A stretch of 14,215 nucleotides of DNA, taken from NCBI GenBank assembly GCA_023264075.1, contig JALQTG010000202.1, forward strand, positions 1-14,215, read 5' to 3'. Origin of the DNA: Crocinitomicaceae bacterium (GTDB lineage Bacteria; Bacteroidota; Bacteroidia; Flavobacteriales_D; Crocinitomicaceae). The notes under the pieces are model-generated. The model did not search any database, was not told the origin of the DNA, and was given only the letters and a program-made list of their open reading frames with translations. Positions 7,136-13,129 of the stretch are shown piece by piece (the first letter of the stretch is position 1; each line of letters starts with the position of its first letter). The translations under genes were made by a program, and so were the position numbers.

Positions 7136-7815
7136 GTCTCTACCTCTGGTTAAACGTACTCAGTTTTGCAGGGCCCTTTTTACTCAGCTTTGATAAGAAA
7201 GTACATTTTTATACCCATTGGAAGACCCTTTTTCCTGCTATTTTAGTTGTAGGAGCGGGCTTTATTTCTTGGGACATCTATTTCACAGAACATGGAATAT
7301 GGGGGTTTAATCCTGATTATTTGTCAGCGATAACCATCGTGAATTTGCCGATAGAAGAATGCTTGTTTTTCTTTACGGTTCCTTATGCGTGTGTGTTTAT
7401 TTATGAGGTTATGAAGGCCTATTTTCCAAAGTTTCGTCCTGCTCAATTGGCTTATGGATTTTCGTTCGTCTTCACACTTATTGCCATTTCATTAGCCCTC
7501 ATTTTTAGCCAAAACTGGTACACCTTTTACGCATTGTTAGGCGCTGGATTACTCAACTGGATTATCTACTTCGGTTGGACACCTAAGTGGTACCCGTATT
7601 TCGTGATTTCATTCATCATTACGATGATACCCTTTCTTATTGTGAATGGTGTATTAACAGGTGCCGTAACTCCCGAACCCGTCGTGTGGTATAATGAAAA
7701 TCACATCATGGGACCCCGGATCGTAACGATTCCCGTGGAAGATATTTTTTATAATTTCTTTATGCTTTTCCCCGTTGTGGGGATTCATGAATGGTTGAAA
7801 GGAAAGCGAAATTAA
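7132..7815 (+). CDS. crtYcd: Lycopene cyclase, CrtYcd type (two fused cyclase repeats)
   Basis: A 227-residue polytopic membrane protein with about six to seven hydrophobic segments. It is built from two related halves, each with the acidic signature of the heterodimeric-type lycopene cyclases: NLPIEECLFF (71-80) in the first half and TIPVEDIFYN (199-208) in the second. The halves correspond to the separate CrtYc and CrtYd subunits of actinobacteria, fused here as in many Bacteroidota. FISWDIYFTEHGIWGFNP (44-61) is another family patch. The reaction is ring closure of lycopene psi ends to beta rings without net redox change. The start overlaps the CrtZ gene by four bases (ATGA). The gene is the last of the run and ends within the arm of a large hairpin. 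Whether it makes one ring or two cannot be read from sequence. Confidence 0.9.
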   Translation: MSLYLWLNVLSFAGPFLLSFDKKVHFYTHWKTLFPAILVVGAGFISWDIYFTEHGIWGFNPDYLSAITIVNLPIEECLFFFTVPYACVFIYEVMKAYFPKFRPAQLAYGFSFVFTLIAISLALIFSQNWYTFYALLGAGLLNWIIYFGWTPKWYPYFVISFIITMIPFLIVNGVLTGAVTPEPVVWYNENHIMGPRIVTIPVEDIFYNFFMLFPVVGIHEWLKGKRN

Positions 7816-7878
7816 TAATACGCCAACTCAACAACTGCTGTATGAACAAATTGTTGAATTGGCATAGTAGAAATTATT
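7814..7878. terminator. Bidirectional hairpin terminator between the carotenoid genes and fumC
   Basis: Arms of 13 bases (GCCAACTCAACAA at 7822-7834 and TTGTTGAATTGGC at 7851-7863) pair with a single mismatch around a 16-base loop. Outer AATAAT (7814-7819) and ATTATT (7873-7878) extend the symmetry. The structure fills almost all of the 61-bp gap between two convergent genes and touches both stop codons. It should fold from either strand. T-runs are weak, so the call rests mainly on the stem and position. Confidence 0.7.
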
Positions 7879-9274
7879 AATTCAACTCCCCAATCATCTT
7901 GGAAGGAACAACCCATTCATCGTATTCTTGTTCATTCAGATAACCTAAAGCAAGAGCAGATGCTTTCAATGTAATCCCTTTCTCGTGAGCATTGTTGGCG
8001 ATTTCGGCAGCTTTATAGTATCCAATTTTTGGATTTAAAGCGGTAACTAACATCAACGAATTATTCACTAATTCTTCAATTCGTTTATAGTTCGGTTCGA
8101 TGCCTTCAGCACAGTTTTCTGCAAAAGAAACACATGCATCTCCAATCAAACGAGCAGATTGCAATACGTTCGCAGCCATCATTGGCTTAAATACATTCAA
8201 TTCGTAATGACCTTGTGTGCCTCCAACTGCAATAGCTACATCATTTCCAATTACTTGAGCACAAACCATTGTCATGGCTTCGCTTTGTGTTGGGTTTACT
8301 TTCCCTGGCATGATCGAAGACCCTGGTTCGTTTGCTGGTATAATCAGCTCTCCAATTCCAGAACGTGGACCGGAGGCCATCATACGGATGTCATTAGCAA
8401 TCTTATTGAGTGAAACAGCCAATTGTTTTAATGCCCCATGAGTCTCTACCAACGCGTCATGTGCCGCTAATGCCTCGAATTTATTTTCTGCGGTAATGAA
8501 TGGAAGTCCTGTAAATTCTGCAATCTTTTTTGCTACCAAGACATCATATCCTTTTGGCGTATTAATTCCAGTTCCTACAGCTGTTCCTCCTAACGCTAAC
8601 TCAGACAGGTGTGCCAACGTATTATGTAACGCTTTTAATCCATGATTTAATTGAGAAACGTACCCAGAAAACTCTTGTCCAAGCGTTAACGGTGTAGCAT
8701 CCATCAAGTGGGTACGACCGATTTTTACTACATCTTTAAACGCTTCTGATTTTTGTTGTAATACGTCGCGTAATTGCTCAACTCCGGGAATTGTTGTTTC
8801 TATAATCATTTTATAACACGCAATATGCATTCCGGTAGGGAACGTATCATTTGAGGATTGCGATTTGTTTACGTCATCGTTTGGTTGCAGTGTTTTATCT
8901 CCTTCACCTAATTTTTTACCAGCTATAACGTGTGCTCTATTCGCAATGACCTCGTTACAGTTCATGTTGGATTGCGTTCCAGAACCCGTTTGCCAAATTA
9001 CTAAAGGAAACTGATCATCATGTTTTCCTGCTAAAATCTCATCACAGACTTGAGAAATTAAATCACGTTTTCCAGCTTCTAATGCACCGAGCTCACAGTT
9101 TGCATGTGCTGCAGCCTTTTTAAGGTAAGCAAAACCGTAGACTACTTCTAATGGCATAGAGCCCGCTGGACCAATTTTAAAGTTGTTGCGAGAACGTTCC
9201 GTTTGTGCCCCCCAGTATTTATCCGCAGGAACTTTAACCTCTCCCATGGTATCTTTTTCAATTCTGTAATCCAT
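7877..9274 (-). CDS. fumC: Class II fumarate hydratase (fumarase C)
   Basis: A complete 465-residue member of the aspartase/fumarase superfamily that reversibly hydrates fumarate to L-malate in the TCA cycle, in the cytoplasm. The three conserved regions are intact: TGSGTQSNMN (96-105), GRTHLMDATPLTLGQ (186-200, catalytic-site H189) and the signature loop GSSIMPGKVNP (318-328), which holds the catalytic serine. GGTAVGTGIN (229-238) and NKFEALAAHDALVE (264-277) match fumarases rather than aspartases. Length equals that of other class II enzymes (about 460-467). It is oxygen-stable and iron-free, unlike class I enzymes. The gene stands alone on the minus strand, convergent with the carotenoid genes and divergent from the 51-residue membrane-protein gene. 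The ATG at 9272-9274 follows AACAAACAAAT, without a Shine-Dalgarno site, as is common in this phylum. Confidence 0.97.
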   Translation of the reverse strand: MDYRIEKDTMGEVKVPADKYWGAQTERSRNNFKIGPAGSMPLEVVYGFAYLKKAAAHANCELGALEAGKRDLISQVCDEILAGKHDDQFPLVIWQTGSGTQSNMNCNEVIANRAHVIAGKKLGEGDKTLQPNDDVNKSQSSNDTFPTGMHIACYKMIIETTIPGVEQLRDVLQQKSEAFKDVVKIGRTHLMDATPLTLGQEFSGYVSQLNHGLKALHNTLAHLSELALGGTAVGTGINTPKGYDVLVAKKIAEFTGLPFITAENKFEALAAHDALVETHGALKQLAVSLNKIANDIRMMASGPRSGIGELIIPANEPGSSIMPGKVNPTQSEAMTMVCAQVIGNDVAIAVGGTQGHYELNVFKPMMAANVLQSARLIGDACVSFAENCAEGIEPNYKRIEELVNNSLMLVTALNPKIGYYKAAEIANNAHEKGITLKASALALGYLNEQEYDEWVVPSKMIGELN

Positions 9275-9345
9275 ATTTGTTTGTTTTTATGATTTAATTA
9301 TTATTTTTACCATCATCAAGATAAACGAGACAAAAATATAATAAG

Positions 9346-9501
9346 ATGAGTATATTCGGAATAGTTCTTTTTCTTTTATTGGGCGGAATGGCATTTTGGT
9401 TATTGGTTTTCCTGTTAGGATTTGCGGTTCCATTCTGGATTACGTTAGGTGCTTTCGAGCAATTACGTCCTAAAAAAGTATTTGACGAAGAAGAAAATTA
9501 A
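9346..9501 (+). CDS. Small membrane protein, 51 residues, function unknown
   Basis: This short open frame begins MSIFGIVLFLLLGGMAF and ends with the charged tail LRPKKVFDEEEN before TAA. Residues 3-36 are almost wholly hydrophobic, with a glycine-rich stretch (GG at 13-14) and a proline at 29. That suggests one long or two short membrane helices, with the acidic tail outside the bilayer. The sharp division between hydrophobic core and charged tail, the ATG 71 bp from the divergent fumC start, and a strong hairpin terminator 21 bp after the stop make a real gene likely. I do not recognise a family. It could be a modulator or assembly subunit of a membrane complex, but nothing here shows which. 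No clear TAnnTTTG box lies upstream; the gap is simply very AT-rich. Confidence 0.62.
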   Translation: MSIFGIVLFLLLGGMAFWLLVFLLGFAVPFWITLGAFEQLRPKKVFDEEEN

Positions 9502-9521
9502 TCGCATTTTTTGTGATTGTG

Positions 9522-9554
9522 AACCACATTTCTGAAAAGATTTGTGGTTTTTTT
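9522..9554 (+). terminator. Rho-independent terminator of the small membrane-protein gene
   Basis: AACCACA (9522-9528) pairs with TGTGGTT (9543-9549). Within it TCT and AGA close a GAAA tetraloop, and a T-run continues to 9554. A second weak stem (AATCGCA at 9500-9506 with TGTGATT at 9512-9518) lies just before it and overlaps the stop codon. This is the clearest intrinsic terminator in the window. Confidence 0.8.
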
Positions 9555-9602
9555 GTTTCTATTCTGAAAAATTTAGGGCTCTGGAACGTTTTATTCGAAT
9601 AG

Positions 9603-9684
9603 CACAAAGTTTCACAAAGAAGTCTCAAAGAGCACTAAGATAATTTCTGTTAAGCGTATTCTTAAAACTTTGTTTAACTCTGTG
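9603..9684. repeat. Degenerate intergenic repeat built from phased CACAAAG units
   Basis: Four units (CACAAAG at 9603, CACAAAG at 9613, CTCAAAG at 9624, CACTAAG at 9633) follow at 9-11 base steps. They face two inverted units, CTTTGTT at 9668 and CTCTGTG at 9678, again ten bases apart. The whole is an imperfect inverted repeat with one-helical-turn phasing. I recall similar CACAAAG-rich elements between genes in other Bacteroidota, but copy number in this genome cannot be judged from one window. Confidence 0.55.
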
Positions 9685-9727
9685 ACACAACTTCACACCA
9701 ACTCCAAATCTCCAAAGTCCTTAAATA

Positions 9728-9763
9728 AGTAAGAGGAAAGAACGGGCGTCCTCTCCTCTTACT
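9728..9763. terminator. Ten-base-pair hairpin, possible terminator or RNA structure
   Basis: AGTAAGAGGA (9728-9737) and TCCTCTTACT (9754-9763) are perfect inverted arms around a 16-base, GC-richer loop. The loop contains a second TCCTC (9749-9753) that could pair instead with GAGGA, giving two alternative folds. It lies 137 bases past the M28 peptidase stop on the minus strand, so it may end that transcript. No strong T-run follows on either strand. Confidence 0.45.
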
Positions 9764-9899
9764 ACACTACTACTTATGAAACCTAACTACTAACTATTAT
9801 TCAATAACTGTACCACGTCCACAATATTGTGCTTTCATATCAAAAAATATGTTAAAGAGACGTAGGAAAGAAATTTTACAGATTTTTCGGTTATACTAG

Positions 9900-11162
9900 T
9901 TATAGTCGTTCGATAAATACCTGCAATAATTTCATGACATTGTTGTAGGCTTCAAACGACAATGCGTCATACGTATCAAACACATCGTGATAGTTTTTAT
10001 TGGCCCCCATGGTGTAAATAAAGAAAGAAGGAACATCATTTTGATGAAAGAAATAATGGTCAGAATTGGATGTCTCACCTCTTGATTTGACGTTTGCTAG
10101 TAAGCTTTGTTCTTGATTAATAGCATTTAACAATTCAAATTCTTTCGGGTATTCCGTGGCATTGACAACAGTTATACCTTCTTCGCCGCTCCCCATAATA
10201 TCTAAATTCAGCACAAAACGAATTTTCTTTAATTTAATCGGGGTATTGGTCACGAAGTAATCAGAACCTAAAAGCCCTGCTTCCTCCCCTGAAAACGCAA
10301 TGAACAGCATATTGTAGTCTGACGGATTTTTTTTGAAGTAATCGGCAAGAGTTATAAGCATGGCTGTTCCACTCGCGTTGTCATTTGCCCCAGGAATGTA
10401 GGTGTTTTTCCCCAATCCACCCAAATGATCGTAATGCGCGCAAAAAACTATGGTTTTAGCGCATTTTTTTCTACTAGGTAGATAACCAATAACATTGTTT
10501 GCTTCGAACTTTTCAATGAATTGCGCTTCGATATTTACCTCAAGCGGAATGCCCTGTTTGAAAATAGAGTCTTGAATTAATATCAACGGATTTTTCAATT
10601 GGTTACGCCCAACTGACCACGTGAATTTTTGGTCGGTTGTTACAAATGTAGGAGCGGTAGATGTGAAGATAAATGCATACCGAATTAATTCTTCATGTTC
10701 CTTTTCGTCGAATCCTTTTCCGTCTAACAAAAATGAATTTTTCACCCCTAAATACACACTCTCTACAGCGTCTTTGAGTAACTCTTCATCCATCAAAATT
10801 GTTGAATCAATCAACGCATAATTGGCTGTGAGCGATAGACTGGGCGAAGAGGCATCCGGTAAAAAGTGGATACCTGGGAGCAGGGTTCGATCACCATGTA
10901 CTATGCTCATTTCTCCAGGAAAACTGTTGACATCATAGCAATAGGATTGAAAATAACCAAATTCATCTGAAAGTGGTGCGAGTCCAACGTGTTGAAATTC
11001 TTCTTTCAAAAATTGGGCTGCAGCTCCCATGCCATTGTTAACATAACCTCTCCCAAAAAAAGAGGGGGCACATAATGTTTCTGTAATTCTTCGAGCTTCT
11101 TCTACTTGTCCAAATACATTACTAACGCCTAAGAGGGCAAGTGTAAAAATCGTTCTAGTCAA
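9900..11162 (-). CDS. Secreted M28-family zinc aminopeptidase-like protein
   Basis: A 420-residue exported metallopeptidase. Residues 1-18 form a signal peptide (TIFTLALLGVSNVFG, then Q). The M28 catalytic domain occupies about 220-420, with the complete two-zinc set: H243 in AHYDH, D261 in GANDNASG, catalytic E293 and ligand E294 in SGEEAGLLGS, D321 in NLDIMG, and H392 in NYHDVFD. The N-terminal part (20-215) resembles a helical region plus a PA-like insert seen in Bacteroidota relatives. It probably trims amino-terminal residues from peptides outside the cytoplasm. The start is TTG at 11160-11162. It is the only nearby start that yields the signal peptide, since the first in-frame ATG (M45) falls well inside the mature protein. 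The gene overlaps the end of the upstream gene by eight bases, implying coupled translation. Confidence 0.9.
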   Translation of the reverse strand: MTRTIFTLALLGVSNVFGQVEEARRITETLCAPSFFGRGYVNNGMGAAAQFLKEEFQHVGLAPLSDEFGYFQSYCYDVNSFPGEMSIVHGDRTLLPGIHFLPDASSPSLSLTANYALIDSTILMDEELLKDAVESVYLGVKNSFLLDGKGFDEKEHEELIRYAFIFTSTAPTFVTTDQKFTWSVGRNQLKNPLILIQDSIFKQGIPLEVNIEAQFIEKFEANNVIGYLPSRKKCAKTIVFCAHYDHLGGLGKNTYIPGANDNASGTAMLITLADYFKKNPSDYNMLFIAFSGEEAGLLGSDYFVTNTPIKLKKIRFVLNLDIMGSGEEGITVVNATEYPKEFELLNAINQEQSLLANVKSRGETSNSDHYFFHQNDVPSFFIYTMGANKNYHDVFDTYDALSFEAYNNVMKLLQVFIERL

Positions 11163-11886
11163 ATTTTCTATTGATGGTTTTAATGAATTCTTCTACCAAT
11201 TCATCTTCTGGATTCCATTTGCGTGAAACAGCCACCTCACTCAGTCTTTTTCGAGCTAATTCTCCAGCGGATAATTCGTCCAATTCAGCAATAATAGCTG
11301 AAAAAGCAGTGTTGTCACCATCAAATAATTCCGAAATTATACGCATTTTGTCATTCAACCCAAAGGCACTTTGAAGGTGTTCAATCCGGGAATTTGAAAA
11401 TTGATCGTTGAGTGAATCTTGATGTGATTTTGTGAACTTCTTGTAAAATACATTTACATCTTCGTTAGAAATCGTAACAGCTATGGTGGAAGGTTCTTCT
11501 TTTTCTGTAGCGGAAGCATTTTCTATCGCGACTTCTTCATCAAGCGCTGGGGTTTCTTCTGTCACTGCAGCAGCTATTTCTTCTTCCGGCTCAGAGGAAA
11601 AGTCAAAAAGTATTGTTGGTTCCACTTCCGGTTTGGAAGGAGTTTCTGGAATAACTCCTGGACTCGATAGAAGCTCTTCAACGGGCTCTTCTTTTTCAAT
11701 TGCTTGCATTTTGAAGACCTCAGCTTCAATCGCTTTGTAATTGAGAATTACCGCCCGTTCGTATAATTTTTGAGATAAATCTACAAAACGCGCTAAGTCC
11801 TCTTGATTGAGGTTTCCTGAATCAATTCCCTCACTGAGTTGCTTGATTTCTGTGATAATGTCTTTATACGATTTAAAACTTGCCAT
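11155..11886 (-). CDS. Conserved hypothetical protein with acidic linker and Bacteroidota C-terminal domain
   Basis: A 243-residue cytoplasmic protein of unknown function. Residues 1-66 are helical (MASFKSYKDIITEIKQLSEG onward). Residues 67-140 form a low-complexity linker rich in Glu, Pro, Ala, Ser and Thr, strongly acidic and probably disordered. Residues 145-243 form a compact helical domain with FGLNDKMRIISELFDGDNTAF (175-195) and a closing RKWNPEDELVEEFIKTINRKF. I recognise this 'INDKF-x-ELFGGD'-like domain from many uncharacterised Bacteroidota proteins. Signal peptide and membrane segments are absent. The ATG at 11884-11886 is preferred over an in-frame ATG at 11932-11934. It follows AAGGA closely, and the 16 extra residues are not part of the usual helical start. 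The stop lies inside the first codons of the M28 gene. A CATCTTTG sequence at 11905-11912 (minus strand) partly resembles a -7 box. Confidence 0.78.
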   Translation of the reverse strand: MASFKSYKDIITEIKQLSEGIDSGNLNQEDLARFVDLSQKLYERAVILNYKAIEAEVFKMQAIEKEEPVEELLSSPGVIPETPSKPEVEPTILFDFSSEPEEEIAAAVTEETPALDEEVAIENASATEKEEPSTIAVTISNEDVNVFYKKFTKSHQDSLNDQFSNSRIEHLQSAFGLNDKMRIISELFDGDNTAFSAIIAELDELSAGELARKRLSEVAVSRKWNPEDELVEEFIKTINRKFD

Positions 11887-11987
11887 GATCCTTTTTATAA
11901 GGAACAAAGATGCTAATTTCTGAGTATTTGTCATAATTTTTTACGCATTGTTTAATAGGTGTGGAAATGGTTCGGCAGCTTTCTTTT

Positions 11988-12048
11988 AACAATTGAAGGA
12001 ACTTATTCACGAATACAAATACGTGTCCTTCACAACTGTTTCTTTTTA
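11988..12048 (+). promoter_or_regulatory. Nested hairpin with T-run in the leader of the Ppx/GppA gene
   Basis: Three stacked stems can form: AACAATTG (11988-11995) with CAACTGTT (12033-12040, one mismatch), AAGGA (11996-12000) with TCCTT (12026-12030), and CACG (12008-12011) with CGTG (12022-12025). TCTTTTT follows at 12041-12047. The shape is that of an intrinsic terminator, yet it stands 21 bases before a start codon with no plus-strand gene upstream. It may be an attenuator or the end of a small RNA, or it may be chance. Confidence 0.4.
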
Positions 12049-12068
12049 GTAATATTGCCGTTGAGAAA

Positions 12069-12941
12069 ATGATTTTTGGAGCAATAGATATAGGAACAAA
12101 TGCTGCTCGACTGCTTATTGGAGAAGTCGTGGAGGAAAACGGGAGTGCTTATGTTAAGAAGATTTCTTATAATCGAGTTCCACTGCGCTTAGGTTTTGAA
12201 GTTTTTACCGACGGCTTCATTTCTGAAGGGAAGGTGAATGATTTCGTGAAAACGATGGAAGCATTTCGGTTAATCTCTGAAGTCTATGGCGTGAAAGAAT
12301 TGCGTGCCTGTGCCACTTCAGCAATGCGTGAGGCGACCAATGCTAAAAAGGTACAAAAACGTATTCGTAAAGAAACTGGGGTAGATATCGAAATCATTGA
12401 TGGAGAGGAAGAAGCACAACTCATTTTTTCTACGTTTTTATTGATGGCATTCGACAAAACTTTGCCATTTGTGGTGGTTGATGTCGGCGGAGGGAGTACG
12501 GAGGTAAGCGTTTTTGAAAAAGGGAATAAGATTGCCGGTAAATCATTTCAAGTCGGTACCATTCGTATGTTAAAAAATAAAGTGGAGAAAAACCTGTGGA
12601 AGGAAATTGGAAAATGGCTTTCTGCGAATGTAGACTTAGATGCTCCACATAAAGTTTTCGCTACCGGAGGTAATATCAATAAACTGCACAAACTGTTGGG
12701 TAAACAACTCATCCATCCAATAACAATACAAGAGCTGAAGGAAATGTATAGCACTATGCATCATCTTTCTCTAAAGGAGCGTATAACTAAATTTGGCCTG
12801 AAAGAAGACCGTGCAGACGTTATTGTGCCTGCATGTGAAATATACTTGTATATTGCCGACTGTTTAAACTGCTCAGAATATTTTGTTCCGAAAATTGGTC
12901 TAAGTGACGGAATGATTTATAATCTCTACCAACGTCAATAA
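12069..12941 (+). CDS. Ppx/GppA-family phosphatase (short, exopolyphosphatase-like)
   Basis: A 290-residue member of the ASKHA (actin/Hsp70/sugar kinase) fold. The first phosphate loop is AIDIGTNAARLLI (5-17). The second is VVDVGGGSTEVSVFE (136-150). The family patch RACATSAMREATN (79-91) contains E88, at the position of the catalytic glutamate in Ppx enzymes, and IDGEEEAQLIF (110-120) is also conserved. ATGGNI (near 197-202) closes the nucleotide site. It would hydrolyse polyphosphate from the end or convert pppGpp to ppGpp. The sequence does not separate these. It is much shorter than E. coli Ppx (about 510 residues) and lacks the C-terminal HD-like and accessory domains, as is usual for Bacteroidota members. 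It is divergent from the hypothetical gene and convergent with tyrS. The ATG follows GAGAAA with no strong ribosome-binding site. Confidence 0.92.
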   Translation: MIFGAIDIGTNAARLLIGEVVEENGSAYVKKISYNRVPLRLGFEVFTDGFISEGKVNDFVKTMEAFRLISEVYGVKELRACATSAMREATNAKKVQKRIRKETGVDIEIIDGEEEAQLIFSTFLLMAFDKTLPFVVVDVGGGSTEVSVFEKGNKIAGKSFQVGTIRMLKNKVEKNLWKEIGKWLSANVDLDAPHKVFATGGNINKLHKLLGKQLIHPITIQELKEMYSTMHHLSLKERITKFGLKEDRADVIVPACEIYLYIADCLNCSEYFVPKIGLSDGMIYNLYQRQ

Positions 12942-13040
12942 AAATAAACGAACTATCGAAAAATTGAAATCAAGTCTCTAAGTAGATTTGATGAAATTAA
13001 TCAATGTTCATGCGAAAATATCAGTTGGTCTAGTTTATAC

Positions 13041-13073
13041 TATAATGGTAAATTACTATAAATACCACTTATA
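13041..13073. terminator. Hairpin between convergent Ppx/GppA and tyrS genes
   Basis: TATAATGGTA (13041-13050) pairs with TACCA (13063-13067) and TTATA (13069-13073), with C13068 bulged and a 12-base loop. A second, weaker stem is ATCAAGTCT (12969-12977) with AGATTTGAT (12984-12992). Neither is followed by a clear T-run, but a terminator role fits the convergent position. ACTATAA occurs three times here (13039, 13055, 13083). Confidence 0.35.
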
Positions 13074-13129
13074 AAGTGAGAAACTATAAGCGCAGTTAGG
13101 TTTGTGTTACTTGGATTGCTCCCATTTAG

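Larger units (their letters stand above)
9555..9899. other. 345-bp gap between convergent genes, without a convincing gene
   Basis: No open frame of protein-like quality is present on either strand. The left part holds the CACAAAG-type repeat element and the middle holds the 9728-9763 hairpin. To its right lies a stretch rich in ACTAC/CTAAC units (9761-9799), whose minus-strand reading repeats TAGTTAG/TAGTAG. The longest tidy minus-strand frame with an ATG there encodes only 13 residues (9797-9838). The stretch may act as the 3' region of both flanking genes or carry an untranslated RNA. Confidence 0.6.

Noticed and set aside
8159..8413. An 84-residue plus-strand frame opposite fumC.
   Set aside because: It is the complement of the conserved fumarase signature region, so its openness follows from the codons of fumC.
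9731..9752. GAGGAAAGaaCGGGCgtCC resembles the GAGGAAAGTCCGGGC block near the 5' end of bacterial RNase P RNA.
   Set aside because: The match is interrupted, the following bases pair in a simple hairpin instead, and the remaining RNase P conserved regions would have to lie inside the M28 coding region, where none is seen.
11483..11740. A serine-rich 85-residue plus-strand frame.
   Set aside because: It is the antisense of the Glu/Ala/Thr-rich linker of the hypothetical protein; Glu codons read backwards give Ser-rich frames without selection.
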